44,546 nt of DNA from an uncultured Microcaldota archaeon (GCA_903884115.1 CAISDH010000055.1:1-44546); one strand, 5' to 3'. Positions 9,477 through 17,505 are shown, numbered from the stretch's first letter. Translations and numbers: made by a program. Notes: a model not told the origin generated them from the sequence alone.

Positions 9477-10080
9477 GATGAACACTTCAAGCCGGCACGC
9501 CGATGCGCAGCAGCATTTGGAAAGGCTAGAGGCCGATGCATCGAAGCTTACAGACGCGCATGCAAATATCATGTTTGCAAAGCTTAGCGACCTTGCAAAG
9601 TTCATGGCAAAGCCCATGGTAAAATGGAGCCGGACGCAGTCTCTCTGGCCGATGCAGTTTGACCTTGCCTGCTGCTCGATAGAGCTGATGGATTTAGGAT
9701 CGTCCAGGATAGATGCAGAGCGAAAGGGGTATTTTCTGTTCAGAAGAACCCCTAGACAGACCGATGTCATGATTGTGGCCGGCTGGGTTACCAAAGCCAT
9801 CGCGCCGAGGTTGAAGCGCCTGTATGCACAGATGGCGAAGCCCCGCTATGTCATAGCGTACGGCGAATGCGCGACGTGCGGAGGTCCCTGGTGGGAGAGT
9901 TACAACACCATACAGGGCATAGACCAGATCCTGCCAGTCGACGTATATGTCGCGGGATGCCCGCCAAGGCCTGAAAACCTGTTCATAGCACTCATGAAGC
10001 TTCAAGAGAAGATAAGTGGTAATGTTGTTGGAAATACAAAGCGAAGCGTTAGTGAAAACTTTAGACGAGCTGAAAAGTAA
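9466..10080 (+). CDS. nuoB: NADH-quinone oxidoreductase (complex I) subunit B, cluster N2 protein
   Basis: The 204-residue NuoB binds the last 4Fe-4S cluster (N2) that passes electrons to quinone. Visible ligands are the tandem cysteines in DLACCSIELM (C69, C70), a cysteine in GECATCGG (C135) and one in VAGCPPRPE (C165). RTPRQTDVMIVAGWVT is another family hallmark. The N-terminal 35 residues are extra and hydrophilic; a second ATG at 9478 is possible. The C-terminal tail after LQEKISG overlaps nuoC by about 60 bases, an unusually long overlap. It belongs to the nuoABCD operon. Confidence 0.95.
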   Translation: MANEMNTSSRHADAQQHLERLEADASKLTDAHANIMFAKLSDLAKFMAKPMVKWSRTQSLWPMQFDLACCSIELMDLGSSRIDAERKGYFLFRRTPRQTDVMIVAGWVTKAIAPRLKRLYAQMAKPRYVIAYGECATCGGPWWESYNTIQGIDQILPVDVYVAGCPPRPENLFIALMKLQEKISGNVVGNTKRSVSENFRRAEK

Positions 10081-10420
10081 GGGTTTCAACTACCTGAAGA
10101 AGATCACAGCGGTAGATCACGGAGACAATCTGGAAGTACTGTATATGCTATATGACACAGAGTCCAACATTGAAGAGTCAGTTATGGTGCGGATGCCTGC
10201 AGTCTATGCAGAGGTGCCTACAATAATGAAGCTCTACAAAGCCGCAGACTGGTACGAACGCGAGCTTTCTGAGATGTTTGGCATCCGCATAAGAGGAAGG
10301 GATGCAAAACGACTACTCCTTGAAGAGTGGGAGGGCACGGGCACACCCCTAAGAAAAAGCTTCAGGTGGGGCCGGCCGCCAGGCGTTCCGGGCGGTTACA
10401 TCGGGGTAAAGCAGCAGTGA
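10016..10420 (+). CDS. nuoC: NADH-quinone oxidoreductase (complex I) subunit C
   Basis: A short NuoC of 132-134 residues, the 30-kDa-subunit family, which forms part of the peripheral arm against NuoD. The core GFNYLKKITAVDHGD is followed by the family signature WYERELSEMFGIRIRGR and by LLEEWEGTGTPLRKSF near the end. The start is GTG 10016 or, more likely, ATG 10022; both lie well inside the 3' end of nuoB. The stop TGA overlaps a GTGAT string that could serve nuoD. Bacterial NuoC is usually longer, so this one is trimmed at the N-terminus. Confidence 0.92.
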   Translation: MVMLLEIQSEALVKTLDELKSKGFNYLKKITAVDHGDNLEVLYMLYDTESNIEESVMVRMPAVYAEVPTIMKLYKAADWYERELSEMFGIRIRGRDAKRLLLEEWEGTGTPLRKSFRWGRPPGVPGGYIGVKQQ

Positions 10421-10428
10421 TTGTTGTG

Positions 10429-11517
10429 ATGCGCATAAACATAGGTCCGATACATCCAAGCACTCATGGTGCGTTGAAGCTCGTCGCCTATGTCGATGGC
10501 GACACGATACAGAAGATCGAGACCCACATCGGATTCCTTCACCGCGGCGTAGAGAAGCTCATGGAGAACAGGATATACATGCAGAATGCCGCATACGCAG
10601 AGAAGCTGGACTACCTCGCGCCGTTGAGCTGGGACGACCTTTACGTTTCTGCAGTGGAGCAGGCCACTGGAACGCAGGTGAAAGAGAAAGCTCAATACCT
10701 GCGCGTAATACTGCTTGAATTCCAGAGGATGGCAAGCCATCTTCTCTGGCTTGGCATGTTCTGCAATGACATAGGGCAATCATTAACGATGTTTATGTGG
10801 GCTTCCAGGGAGCGGGCCAAGATAATCAAGCTGCTCGAGGATGTTTCAGGCAACAGGATGTTCTACATGAACCTCAGGCTTGGAGGATTTAGCAGGAATA
10901 TGCCGCGCGACTTCACTGAAAGGGCGTACGACCTCATAGGCTATCTAGAACAGAAACTAGCAGAATATCCAGAAGTGCTCGACTCAAACCCAATATTTAT
11001 GGAACGCACGAAAGGCGTAGGCGTCTTGAGCAGGAAGGACGCAATCGACTGTGGAGTCTCTGGTCCTGTGCTTCGAGGTTCAGGCGTAAGTGCAGACGTC
11101 AGGAAGTCCAAACCTTATTACGTCTATGACAAGTTCAAGTTCATAGCGCCTATACGCAACACAGGCGACGCCTACAGCAGATACAGGGTAAGGTTCGAGG
11201 AGATGCACCAGAGTCTGGGCATAATAAAGCAGGCTCTTGACACGATGCCGCAAGAAGGCGATGCCCTGGGCTCGAAGATAAAGCTCCGCAGTAATGATGC
11301 AAATCCTGCTCCTATCACAGTAAGCAGGGAGCTGCCACGCGGAGAAGGTATGATATACATGGTGCCCGGAAAGCAGGGACCGTACAGGATATCACTGAGG
11401 TCTCCAGTATTCACAAACCTCTATGCGCTTTCAAGGATGTGCGAGGGTGCAAAGTTCGCCGATCTCTTCTCCATACTGGGCAGCCTTGACATTGTTCTCG
11501 GAGAAGTGGACCGTTAG
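10429..11517 (+). CDS. nuoD: NADH-quinone oxidoreductase (complex I) subunit D
   Basis: The 362-residue NuoD (49-kDa subunit) lines the quinone pocket with NuoB. It opens with MRINIGPIHPSTHG, the beta-hairpin carrying the conserved histidines, then THIGFLHRGVEKLMEN, and ends with DIVLGEVDR, the classic NuoD C-terminus. The equivalent NiFe-hydrogenase cysteines are absent, so this is a complex I-type subunit. The frame is open further upstream (10327) inside nuoC, but homology places the start at ATG 10429. It is the last Nuo gene here; the next gene is on the other strand. Confidence 0.95.
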   Translation: MRINIGPIHPSTHGALKLVAYVDGDTIQKIETHIGFLHRGVEKLMENRIYMQNAAYAEKLDYLAPLSWDDLYVSAVEQATGTQVKEKAQYLRVILLEFQRMASHLLWLGMFCNDIGQSLTMFMWASRERAKIIKLLEDVSGNRMFYMNLRLGGFSRNMPRDFTERAYDLIGYLEQKLAEYPEVLDSNPIFMERTKGVGVLSRKDAIDCGVSGPVLRGSGVSADVRKSKPYYVYDKFKFIAPIRNTGDAYSRYRVRFEEMHQSLGIIKQALDTMPQEGDALGSKIKLRSNDANPAPITVSRELPRGEGMIYMVPGKQGPYRISLRSPVFTNLYALSRMCEGAKFADLFSILGSLDIVLGEVDR

Positions 11518-11536
11518 CAAGGCCATCTTCTGAACA

Positions 11537-13099
11537 TCAGCCCAATCTGTAGAGCTCTGCGGTGCCGTTCTTCGCATAAAGCACATACCCCCCATTACTG
11601 CGTATCTGATCAATGAAGTTTTGGTACTGGTTTGAGGTATTCGCATCTATGCTTGCATTTCTGTCGAAGTCCGCGAGTATGTATTGCGGTGTGAACCACG
11701 GCAAATAAATCGACAATGTGTTATTAAGTGGTCCAACAGGTATGATCTCAAAATACTTTCTCGCGTAAAGACGCGGCATTGTAAAGTATGGTGCCATTAG
11801 AGACGCGTTAGGAGATATCTTGCTTATGACGTAATTCAGCTCAGAATAATATTTTTCTTGCGTGGCGTTCACTTGAAACATAAAAGACTGGCCGAGATTT
11901 CCTGCGAATTCCGGCCTAACGAAAAGAGGAGACATGACTGTTAGAATCACGACAAAAACGATCATCGAGCTTGCAAAAACAGAGCTGAATAACGCACGCA
12001 TCTTTCGCTGCTCCGTCATTCTTTTCATTGATAGTATTGTTGCGACTATTATGCTTCCTAATGCAAAGCTGAAGTATTGATTTGCAGTCATTGCGAATGA
12101 CAAATTACCCATAACAAACACTTCCACTAGCCATGGGGATGTCAACACTATGCTTGTGAGCGGATCCAGCAAGGACGCGATGCCAAAACCCAGGAAAACT
12201 ATGACAAGGCCGGTTACAATGTAGTACAAACCCCCCATTCCATATGCCATGCCAGCAAACTGTTCTGATCCGTTAAGAACGCCAATCAAAGTGTTCATCA
12301 CATTCGAGTTAAAACTTATAACTCTGAGACTGGACGGCACTCCTGCGTATTCTGACGCATACGCGCTTGTCAAGTGCGCCGCAATTAGATTATAGGTAAT
12401 TAATGCCACTAGAGATATAATTGTTATGATCAACGCAAACCGTACGTTATCTCTTCTAACCGATTTGTCCCTGTTGTGCAGGAACTCATACAAGCCGAGT
12501 CCGAGGCCCAGCGTCACACCCAAGAAAGGTGCGACCTCCATGCTGCCCAACAGTAGCAGCAGGGAAATGACCATCCTCCCCCTCTTTTTCTTCATGTAGA
12601 AATAAAATGTCAAAATATAGAACAGGATAATCAATGACTCTGGATGAAAGTCGAATATCAGCATGCTGTGAATACCGGGATTCAAGAAATACGCGGTTGC
12701 CAGCAATAGCGCCAACTTGCCATCCTTCAGCAGATTTCTAGCTACAAAAAACAAGACGAAGCCGGTTATGGAGAGCACCAAGGCCTGTATGAACACCAGG
12801 GTCAGCGGAGACTGAAAAACTGCATATGCTGGTAACATCATCAACAGGTCTGGCGCTATGTGGTTGCCGAATACCAGGTACTGAAGACCTCCGACAATTC
12901 CCGGATAATGCAGATGATAATACATGTCGTATACAAATCCTCCGAGATCTTCATATTCGTGGAATGTATTGTATGAATTTATTGAAAACATGAACCAGTA
13001 TGCTGCGCTCGCAGCAGTGAAAACAATGGCAAGCGCGAGACAGACATCAAGTTTGTTTTTGGTGTTTTCTCCAGAAATTCTAGGCACAAAATATCCCAC
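11537..13099 (-). CDS. Polytopic membrane protein, DUF2079 family
   Basis: A 520-residue protein with about ten hydrophobic helices. It shows DUF2079 features: YLVFGNHIAPDLLMMLPAYAVFQSP (outer loop, about 74-98) and the DFHPES motif (150-155), in the arrangement seen in GT-C-like membrane glycosyltransferases. DUF2079 proteins are uncharacterised; a lipid-sugar-dependent glycosyltransferase is the best guess. The start is GTG 13099, supported by a TATA box centred 27 bases upstream, so the mRNA would be leaderless. It converges on nuoD with 19 bases between stops. A decayed glycosyltransferase lies just upstream. Confidence 0.82.
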   Translation of the reverse strand: MGYFVPRISGENTKNKLDVCLALAIVFTAASAAYWFMFSINSYNTFHEYEDLGGFVYDMYYHLHYPGIVGGLQYLVFGNHIAPDLLMMLPAYAVFQSPLTLVFIQALVLSITGFVLFFVARNLLKDGKLALLLATAYFLNPGIHSMLIFDFHPESLIILFYILTFYFYMKKKRGRMVISLLLLLGSMEVAPFLGVTLGLGLGLYEFLHNRDKSVRRDNVRFALIITIISLVALITYNLIAAHLTSAYASEYAGVPSSLRVISFNSNVMNTLIGVLNGSEQFAGMAYGMGGLYYIVTGLVIVFLGFGIASLLDPLTSIVLTSPWLVEVFVMGNLSFAMTANQYFSFALGSIIVATILSMKRMTEQRKMRALFSSVFASSMIVFVVILTVMSPLFVRPEFAGNLGQSFMFQVNATQEKYYSELNYVISKISPNASLMAPYFTMPRLYARKYFEIIPVGPLNNTLSIYLPWFTPQYILADFDRNASIDANTSNQYQNFIDQIRSNGGYVLYAKNGTAELYRLG

Positions 13100-13120
13100 A
13101 CTTTCTTATCATGCAGGGTT

Positions 13121-13130
13121 ATAAAATATA
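13121..13130 (-). promoter_or_regulatory. TATA box of the DUF2079 gene
   Basis: On the minus strand this reads TATATTTTAT. Its centre is 27 bases before the GTG start at 13099, which fixes both the promoter and the choice of a leaderless GTG start. Confidence 0.6.
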
Positions 13131-13181
13131 CTTTCCAGCATATGCATGTGCAGTTGATATTAGGTGCTTGCTTGAAATCGG

Positions 13182-13397
13182 ATTATTTGAATTACTGTAA
13201 TAATACCTGCTCTCAACTAGAGACATAACATAAAGAAGATTATAGACCGGCTTACTGAGATGTATTCTAGCGTCAACGTGATAGTCTCTGATGATGGATC
13301 CCGTGACGGTACAAAACGTATTGTGAATGTACTTGGGAACAGAAACAAGAATATCCTGCTGCTGGATAGGTCGCAGCACTGCATGTGTCCATAGCCT
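13182..13397 (+). pseudogene. Relic of a family 2 glycosyltransferase
   Basis: The 345 bases between the DUF2079 gene and the Cys-rich gene look empty, but one plus-strand frame reads as the start of a GT2 enzyme. From 13191 it gives ITVIIPALN, then a TAG at 13218-13220. It continues RHNIKKIIDRLTEMYSS, then VNVIVSDDGSRDGTKRIV and NILLLDRS before losing similarity and stopping near 13397. These match the first beta strand (VIIPxLNE), first helix and the DDGSxDGT nucleotide-sugar motif of DPM1/GT2 proteins in the right order and spacing. A single G-to-T change would turn the conserved Glu codon (GAG) into the TAG. The catalytic half is missing, and another in-frame stop (13188-13190) precedes it, so it cannot be functional. 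Confidence 0.75.
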
Positions 13398-13445
13398 GCG
13401 AAAGCTTATTATTTCAAAACGCAGTAAGTACATGTTGATGATCAG

Positions 13446-13691
13446 ATGGACCAAAAAAATGATAAGATGGAATGCAGGATGAAGATGTGGAAGATGCGGA
13501 AGGAAATGCTAGACTCAATGAGCGAGAAGGAACTCCGCGCATTTATTACAGGCTATATGATGGCCGAGTCAAAGATACTGAGAAAGCTTGGCTCCAAGTG
13601 CCACTGTGGAAGCGGTTGCGGTTCAGGATGCGGCTGCGGATCATCAGGATGCAACTGCAAGGACAGTTCCTGCGGGTGCAGCAGCAAATAA
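13446..13691 (+). CDS. Small Met/Cys-rich protein with metallothionein-like tail
   Basis: An 81-residue protein that I do not recognise. The first 50 residues are charged, probably helical and carry nine methionines. The tail (52-78) holds nine cysteines and one histidine in repeated C-x-C and C-x3-C steps separated by Gly and Ser, beginning CHCGSGCGSGCGCG. Such a tail could bind a soft or transition metal such as Cu, Zn or Cd, as metallothioneins do; this is inferred from composition only. There is no signal peptide. The ATG at 13446 is the only good start. It stands alone between the GT2 relic and prefoldin beta. Confidence 0.7.
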   Translation: MDQKNDKMECRMKMWKMRKEMLDSMSEKELRAFITGYMMAESKILRKLGSKCHCGSGCGSGCGCGSSGCNCKDSSCGCSSK

Positions 13692-13806
13692 TTCATTCGT
13701 GTCATAAAGGTGGGAATTAACTTCTCCCTCCTCATAACGTGACTTTGCAAGCTCAGCGTGCGCGCGGTTCAAACAGAATAAATAGTTATGCGTGAATACT
13801 ATTACT

Positions 13807-14148
13807 ATGGACAGGAACGAACTAGAAAAGATGACTAAGGAGTACCAGCTGCTTCAGGACCAGCTTCAGTCTCTTGCGATGCAGAAGGAGCAATTCTCGG
13901 CGCAGAAAGAGGACTACCGGCAGGCGCTTGCGGAGATAGAGAAGACAACAGGCAAGATCTACCTTGCAGTCGGCGGCGCGATGGTGGATGTTACAAAGGA
14001 GACTGCACTCAAGGACATAAAGGACAGGCATGAATCTGCCGAGATGAGGCTTGGCATAGCGAACAAGCAGTACGATGAACTGTCCAAGAAAGAGCAGGTT
14101 CTGAGAAGCGGTATAACCTCTGCGCTTAATGGGCTAAAGCAAGCATGA
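13807..14148 (+). CDS. pfdB: Prefoldin subunit beta
   Basis: A roughly 113-residue coiled-coil protein of the prefoldin beta type. Prefoldin is the jellyfish-shaped hexamer that hands unfolded proteins to the thermosome, which is also encoded in this window. Two long heptad-rich helices (about 3-45 and 75-110) flank the short beta hairpin GKIYLAVGGAMVDVTKETAL, with YLAVGG being the family core. ATG 13807 lies 25 bases after the centre of AATAAATAG (13778-13786), suggesting a leaderless start; an in-frame GTG at 13792 is the alternative. Its stop TGA sits inside the Shine-Dalgarno core of the next gene. Confidence 0.9.
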   Translation: MDRNELEKMTKEYQLLQDQLQSLAMQKEQFSAQKEDYRQALAEIEKTTGKIYLAVGGAMVDVTKETALKDIKDRHESAEMRLGIANKQYDELSKKEQVLRSGITSALNGLKQA

Positions 14149-14152
14149 TACA

Positions 14153-15136
14153 ATGCGTGCAATCGACTTCACCGGACTGGGGCGCATAGTTAGCTCCCAT
14201 AAAAACGCACGCACAATGATCACGTTCCACTCGATGGGTGACACCGATTCGGTCGCATCCGCGTTCTCGCTGGCATCTTATTTTCCTAATGCTACGATTG
14301 TCTCTCCAGACTTCATCACCTCCAACTCAAAGCACATATTGGAGAGGCTGGGCTTCGCTCCAGACGCGATAAAAGGGGCATTCGATGAAAGCGCGGAATT
14401 CATAGTGATGGTTGACGTCAACAATTTCGAGGATTGCGGTGCATTCAAGGGCAAACTGGCAGCCGCGACCCAAGAGATCCTGATTGTGGATCACCACGCC
14501 GCACAGAGCAACGGCAAGGACTCCCTCTTTTCGTTCAACGATGAAACATACAACTCGACATCGAGTACAATGTTCGATCTTCTCAAAGCACTAGGATCCA
14601 AGATTGATGGCAAGACTGCGGAGCTGCTCGCAGCAGGCATTGTGTCGGATTCTGCGGAGTTCAAGAACTCCACGCCGCACACGTTCGTGCAGATAGGCGA
14701 GCTGCTGAAGCTTGCAAACAAAGACTACCAGGCCCTGCTGCAGGACATGCGTCATACGATTGCGCCAGAGAACAGGATGGACGCAATAAAGAACCTGTTC
14801 GATTCTGAAGTCACGATAAGAAACGGCCTTGTCTTCATCATTGGCAAGGGCTTCCGCGCAAACATAGCCGCTGATGATGCGATCAGGATCGGAGCGGACG
14901 TTGCGCTGTTCTATTCAATAAGCAGCAATGAGATATCTTTTTCTGCAAGAATGAGGCCTCTTCTAGACAAAGAGCGGAACATACACCTGGGCAAGATGAT
15001 GGTCTCTCTCGCTCCGATCATAAAAGGCCATGGAGGGGGACATCCATGCGCTGCAGGCGCTTACGGTAGCGGCACCAGCGCGGCGCTGGCATTTATCAAC
15101 AGCTTCATGAATGCGATGCTGAATCCAAAGTCCTAA
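14153..15136 (+). CDS. DHH/DHHA1 family phosphoesterase (RecJ/NrnA-like)
   Basis: A 327-residue protein with both domains of the DHH superfamily. Motif I is HSMGDTDS (H26, D30, D32), motif II is VDVN (D88) and motif III is VDHHA (D113, H114, H115), all manganese-binding. The DHHA1 substrate-binding motif GHGGGHPCAAG lies near residue 295. Such enzymes cleave short RNA, single-stranded DNA or cyclic dinucleotides; which one cannot be read from sequence. The first motif has DTDS where DxDA is more usual. The ATG is three bases after TGAT, which includes the prefoldin stop codon, so the two genes are translationally coupled. Confidence 0.88.
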   Translation: MRAIDFTGLGRIVSSHKNARTMITFHSMGDTDSVASAFSLASYFPNATIVSPDFITSNSKHILERLGFAPDAIKGAFDESAEFIVMVDVNNFEDCGAFKGKLAAATQEILIVDHHAAQSNGKDSLFSFNDETYNSTSSTMFDLLKALGSKIDGKTAELLAAGIVSDSAEFKNSTPHTFVQIGELLKLANKDYQALLQDMRHTIAPENRMDAIKNLFDSEVTIRNGLVFIIGKGFRANIAADDAIRIGADVALFYSISSNEISFSARMRPLLDKERNIHLGKMMVSLAPIIKGHGGGHPCAAGAYGSGTSAALAFINSFMNAMLNPKS

Positions 15137-15149
15137 GTATTGTGATAAA

Positions 15150-15389
15150 ATGCCGCAAAAAGAGCAAAAAGCAGATAAGGCGGAGAATACTGCCCCCCAA
15201 GATATGAAAAAATCGGAGGTCTCTGGATCAGATAGATCAGAAATGCTTGATATGTTAAAAAGAATCGAAGAGAGATCTGCTAAAGACGACTCATCCATCG
15301 ATGATGAAGAACCTGATGAATCTGGACCAAGATCTGCTGATGCAGAGCTATGGGCATGTGACTGGACGATGCGGCGAATGAAAAGGTAG
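15150..15389 (+). CDS. Small acidic/lysine-rich hypothetical protein
   Basis: A 79-residue hydrophilic protein of unknown function. It is Lys, Glu and Ala rich at the start, strongly acidic in the middle (DDSSIDDEEPDESGP) and ends in a short aromatic-basic segment (WACDWTMRRMKR). It is probably largely disordered. The start is strongly supported by TGTGATAAAATG: the core GTGAT, three bases, then ATG. The same string starts two small genes at 30689 and 30893, and the first residues MPQKEQ resemble MPSKNQ of the 30689 gene. It follows the DHH gene after 13 bases and is likely co-transcribed with it. Confidence 0.65.
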   Translation: MPQKEQKADKAENTAPQDMKKSEVSGSDRSEMLDMLKRIEERSAKDDSSIDDEEPDESGPRSADAELWACDWTMRRMKR

Positions 15390-15470
15390 ATCTTCTTTTG
15401 TTTACGGTTAAAAAGTTCATATTCTTTATCTTGGGCAATAAGAGAACTTTCAGTGCGAAGGAGTCTTAAG

Positions 15471-15480
15471 GCTTTTAAAC
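15471..15480 (+). promoter_or_regulatory. TATA box of mre11
   Basis: GCTTTTAAAC is centred about 30 bases before ATG 15507, and the gap after the previous gene is T-rich, consistent with a termination zone followed by a new promoter. It supports starting mre11 at 15507 and not at the upstream in-frame GTG (15453). Confidence 0.5.
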
Positions 15481-15506
15481 TTCCAATCACATATATCGAT
15501 GAGTTC

Positions 15507-16712
15507 ATGAAGCTTGCCATCGTATCCGACCTGCACATAGGCTGTGACCGATTCGCGGAAGACGCCCTCGCACAGGCGAAAGAGGCTCTTGAGCTGGCGA
15601 GCGCGCAGGCCGACGCGATACTGCTCGCAGGGGACATCTTTGACAAGCGCTTTCCGAAGCCCGATGTCATAGCAGATGCGATAGACCTCTTCAGGCCTCT
15701 TGCAGACCGGCAATGGCCTGCAAAGGTGGAATCATTCACCTCAAAAAGCAACAAGGTCTACACGAAGCTGCCAGTCATCGCGATATCAGGCACGCACGAG
15801 CGTACCGCAGAAGGCAGGGACAACCCCCTTGGCCTTCTAGGGCTTGCGGGCTTCCTGATCGATACGAGCGAAGCAACCACGATCATCGAGAAGGACGGCG
15901 AGCGTGTTGCGATTTTCGGCTTGGGAGGCCTGTCAGAGGATCACGTCAGGGAAAAGATGGAAGAGCTGGATCCTAAGCCAGTGAGCGGAGCCTTCAACAT
16001 CTTCATGTTCCACCAGTCTGTGTACGAGATCCTGCCATTCAACGAAGGATTCATACGTTATGACGAGCTGCCCAAAGGCTTCGACCTTTACCTATGCGGC
16101 CACATACACAGCAGGATAGAGGCATCAGTTCACGGCAGGAAGCTGCTCATACCTGGCAGCACTGTGCTTACGCAGTTCAAGGAAGCAGAGCAGGAGAAGA
16201 AGGGCTTCATGATCTTCGACACATCAACATACACCTACAACTTCAAGTACATAAATTCGAGGCGTTTTGTAGTAAAAGAGCTGCATTTCGACGGTGCAAC
16301 CCCTACAGCAGTAACTGAATCATGCGAGGCAGCAATAGAACAGTCGCTTGCAGACGGTAAGGACAAGCCCATAATAAAGCTCAATCTGAAAGGCTCCATA
16401 GGTGCTGGGTTTTCTGGTGCTGACCTAGGCCTTCATGCAATTGCTGCGAAGTACTCCAACAAGGCAGTGCTGAACATCGACAGTTCCAAGCTGACAAGCC
16501 CCGAGATAGACGGGAGCACCGAAGCGATAAGGGATGGCAAGTTCGGGGGCATGAGCGTGAAAGAGCGCGGGATGAGCATACTCTACGAGAAGCTCAAGGA
16601 GCACAAGTTCGAAAGCGCAGACACCCAAAAGCTGTTCGAGATGCTGAGCGATACCTCAAACAAGGAAAAGGTCCTGAAAAGCGTGCTGGAGTTCCTCAGC
16701 GCGCAGCAGTAG
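15507..16712 (+). CDS. mre11: Mre11/SbcD-type DNA repair nuclease
   Basis: A 401-residue calcineurin-like phosphoesterase that with Rad50 would process double-strand breaks. Metal-site motifs are SDLHIG (D8, H10), GDIFD (D43), SGTHE (95-98), FMFHQS (H169) and CGHIHSR (GHIH 198-201). The third motif is GTHE where the family usually has GNHD/E, so a metal-ligand Asn appears to be Thr. A capping domain follows (about 270-340). The start at ATG 15507 gives MKLAIVSDLHIG, as in homologues. No Rad50, HerA or NurA gene lies beside it. The last 17 bases overlap the tail of rpl14e on the other strand. Confidence 0.88.
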   Translation: MKLAIVSDLHIGCDRFAEDALAQAKEALELASAQADAILLAGDIFDKRFPKPDVIADAIDLFRPLADRQWPAKVESFTSKSNKVYTKLPVIAISGTHERTAEGRDNPLGLLGLAGFLIDTSEATTIIEKDGERVAIFGLGGLSEDHVREKMEELDPKPVSGAFNIFMFHQSVYEILPFNEGFIRYDELPKGFDLYLCGHIHSRIEASVHGRKLLIPGSTVLTQFKEAEQEKKGFMIFDTSTYTYNFKYINSRRFVVKELHFDGATPTAVTESCEAAIEQSLADGKDKPIIKLNLKGSIGAGFSGADLGLHAIAAKYSNKAVLNIDSSKLTSPEIDGSTEAIRDGKFGGMSVKERGMSILYEKLKEHKFESADTQKLFEMLSDTSNKEKVLKSVLEFLSAQQ

Positions 16713-16950
16713 CCTGCCTCTTCTGCTCTATCCCGAGGGTCTTGTTCACGAGCTCCGTCTTGCTGGCGTCTATGACCTCGTCAAGAAACTCCAGATGAGA
16801 CACGTTGCACCTGCGCTCGTCCGGCCTCTTCGCCGTAATCACGTTGACGAAGTTGCCGTCTATCACTTTGGTTATCACTGCCCTGCTGCCGGCGTCGCGG
16901 CCGTATTTCTTTATGCACACCCTGCCGACCTGCAATATAGTATTTGTCAT
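16696..16950 (-). CDS. rpl14e: Ribosomal protein L14e
   Basis: An 84-residue ribosomal large-subunit protein with a KOW-like fold. LQVGRVCIKKYGRDAGSRAVITKVIDGNFVNVI and RRCNVSHLEFLDEVID (read as separate segments) are the signature parts of eL14. Its ATG overlaps the cmk stop by four bases (ATGA), so it is translated with cmk. It ends the conserved archaeal adk-DUF106-L34e-cmk-L14e block and overlaps mre11 tail to tail. Confidence 0.93.
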   Translation of the reverse strand: MTNTILQVGRVCIKKYGRDAGSRAVITKVIDGNFVNVITAKRPDERRCNVSHLEFLDEVIDASKTELVNKTLGIEQKRQATAAR

Positions 16951-17498
16951 TTGAATCTACCTTTGTCCATCTCAAGCGTAAGCAGTGCTATCATGTCTAC
17001 CTCTTCCTTTGTGGTGAATCTCTCGGTGTTCAGCTCAATGTCGAAGATGCCGTGGTCCATCACATCGATGCCGTAAAGCTTCTTGATGTTTCTTGCGGTG
17101 AGCCTGTCTTTCTTCCCGACCTCTTCCTTTGCACGTGCCATGCTGATCTTCCAGTCAACAGCGCGCCTCCGTACCCTCTCCTCAAAACTCGTGTTCAGCC
17201 ATATTCGCAGCGTGGCGTCTTTGACAAACCACGGCCCCAGCCACGTTGTCACAACGCAGTTGTTCTCTCTTGCGAGCCTGACTACTTCCTTGTCAAAAGC
17301 ATCAGCGTATTTCTTTGTAGACGTGGTCTCTGCCAGCCTGGTGTTGTCATCCTTTGCGTCTTTGGTCTCCGCCCTGAATTTCTTGAACGACGACATCGAT
17401 TTCTTTGTGATATGCATTATGTTAAGCTTCTTCGCAAGCTCGTTCCCTATCGTTGTCTTGCCACTTGCGCTGAAGCCGCTTATGCATATCCTGATCAT
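16947..17498 (-). CDS. cmk: Cytidylate kinase, archaeal type
   Basis: A 183-residue P-loop kinase that phosphorylates CMP and dCMP. The P-loop GFSASGKT spans 8-15. Archaeal Cmk features visible include KKLNIMHI after the P-loop, WLGPWFVK and the lid region RVRRRAVDW. The frame is open further upstream, but ATG 17498 gives MIRICISGFSASGKTT as in homologues. It is also preceded by GTGAG and a three-base spacer, where the G at 17506 is shared with the rpl34e stop TAG. Its position between L34e and L14e genes is the usual archaeal arrangement and supports Cmk over other small kinases. Confidence 0.9.
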   Translation of the reverse strand: MIRICISGFSASGKTTIGNELAKKLNIMHITKKSMSSFKKFRAETKDAKDDNTRLAETTSTKKYADAFDKEVVRLARENNCVVTTWLGPWFVKDATLRIWLNTSFEERVRRRAVDWKISMARAKEEVGKKDRLTARNIKKLYGIDVMDHGIFDIELNTERFTTKEEVDMIALLTLEMDKGRFK

Positions 17499-17505
17499 GG
17501 GCTCA

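Noticed and set aside
13119-13454. Minus-strand open frame of 111 codons across the GT2 relic
   Set aside because: It has no family resemblance, while the plus strand shows ordered GT2 motifs; it also runs over the promoter of the DUF2079 gene.
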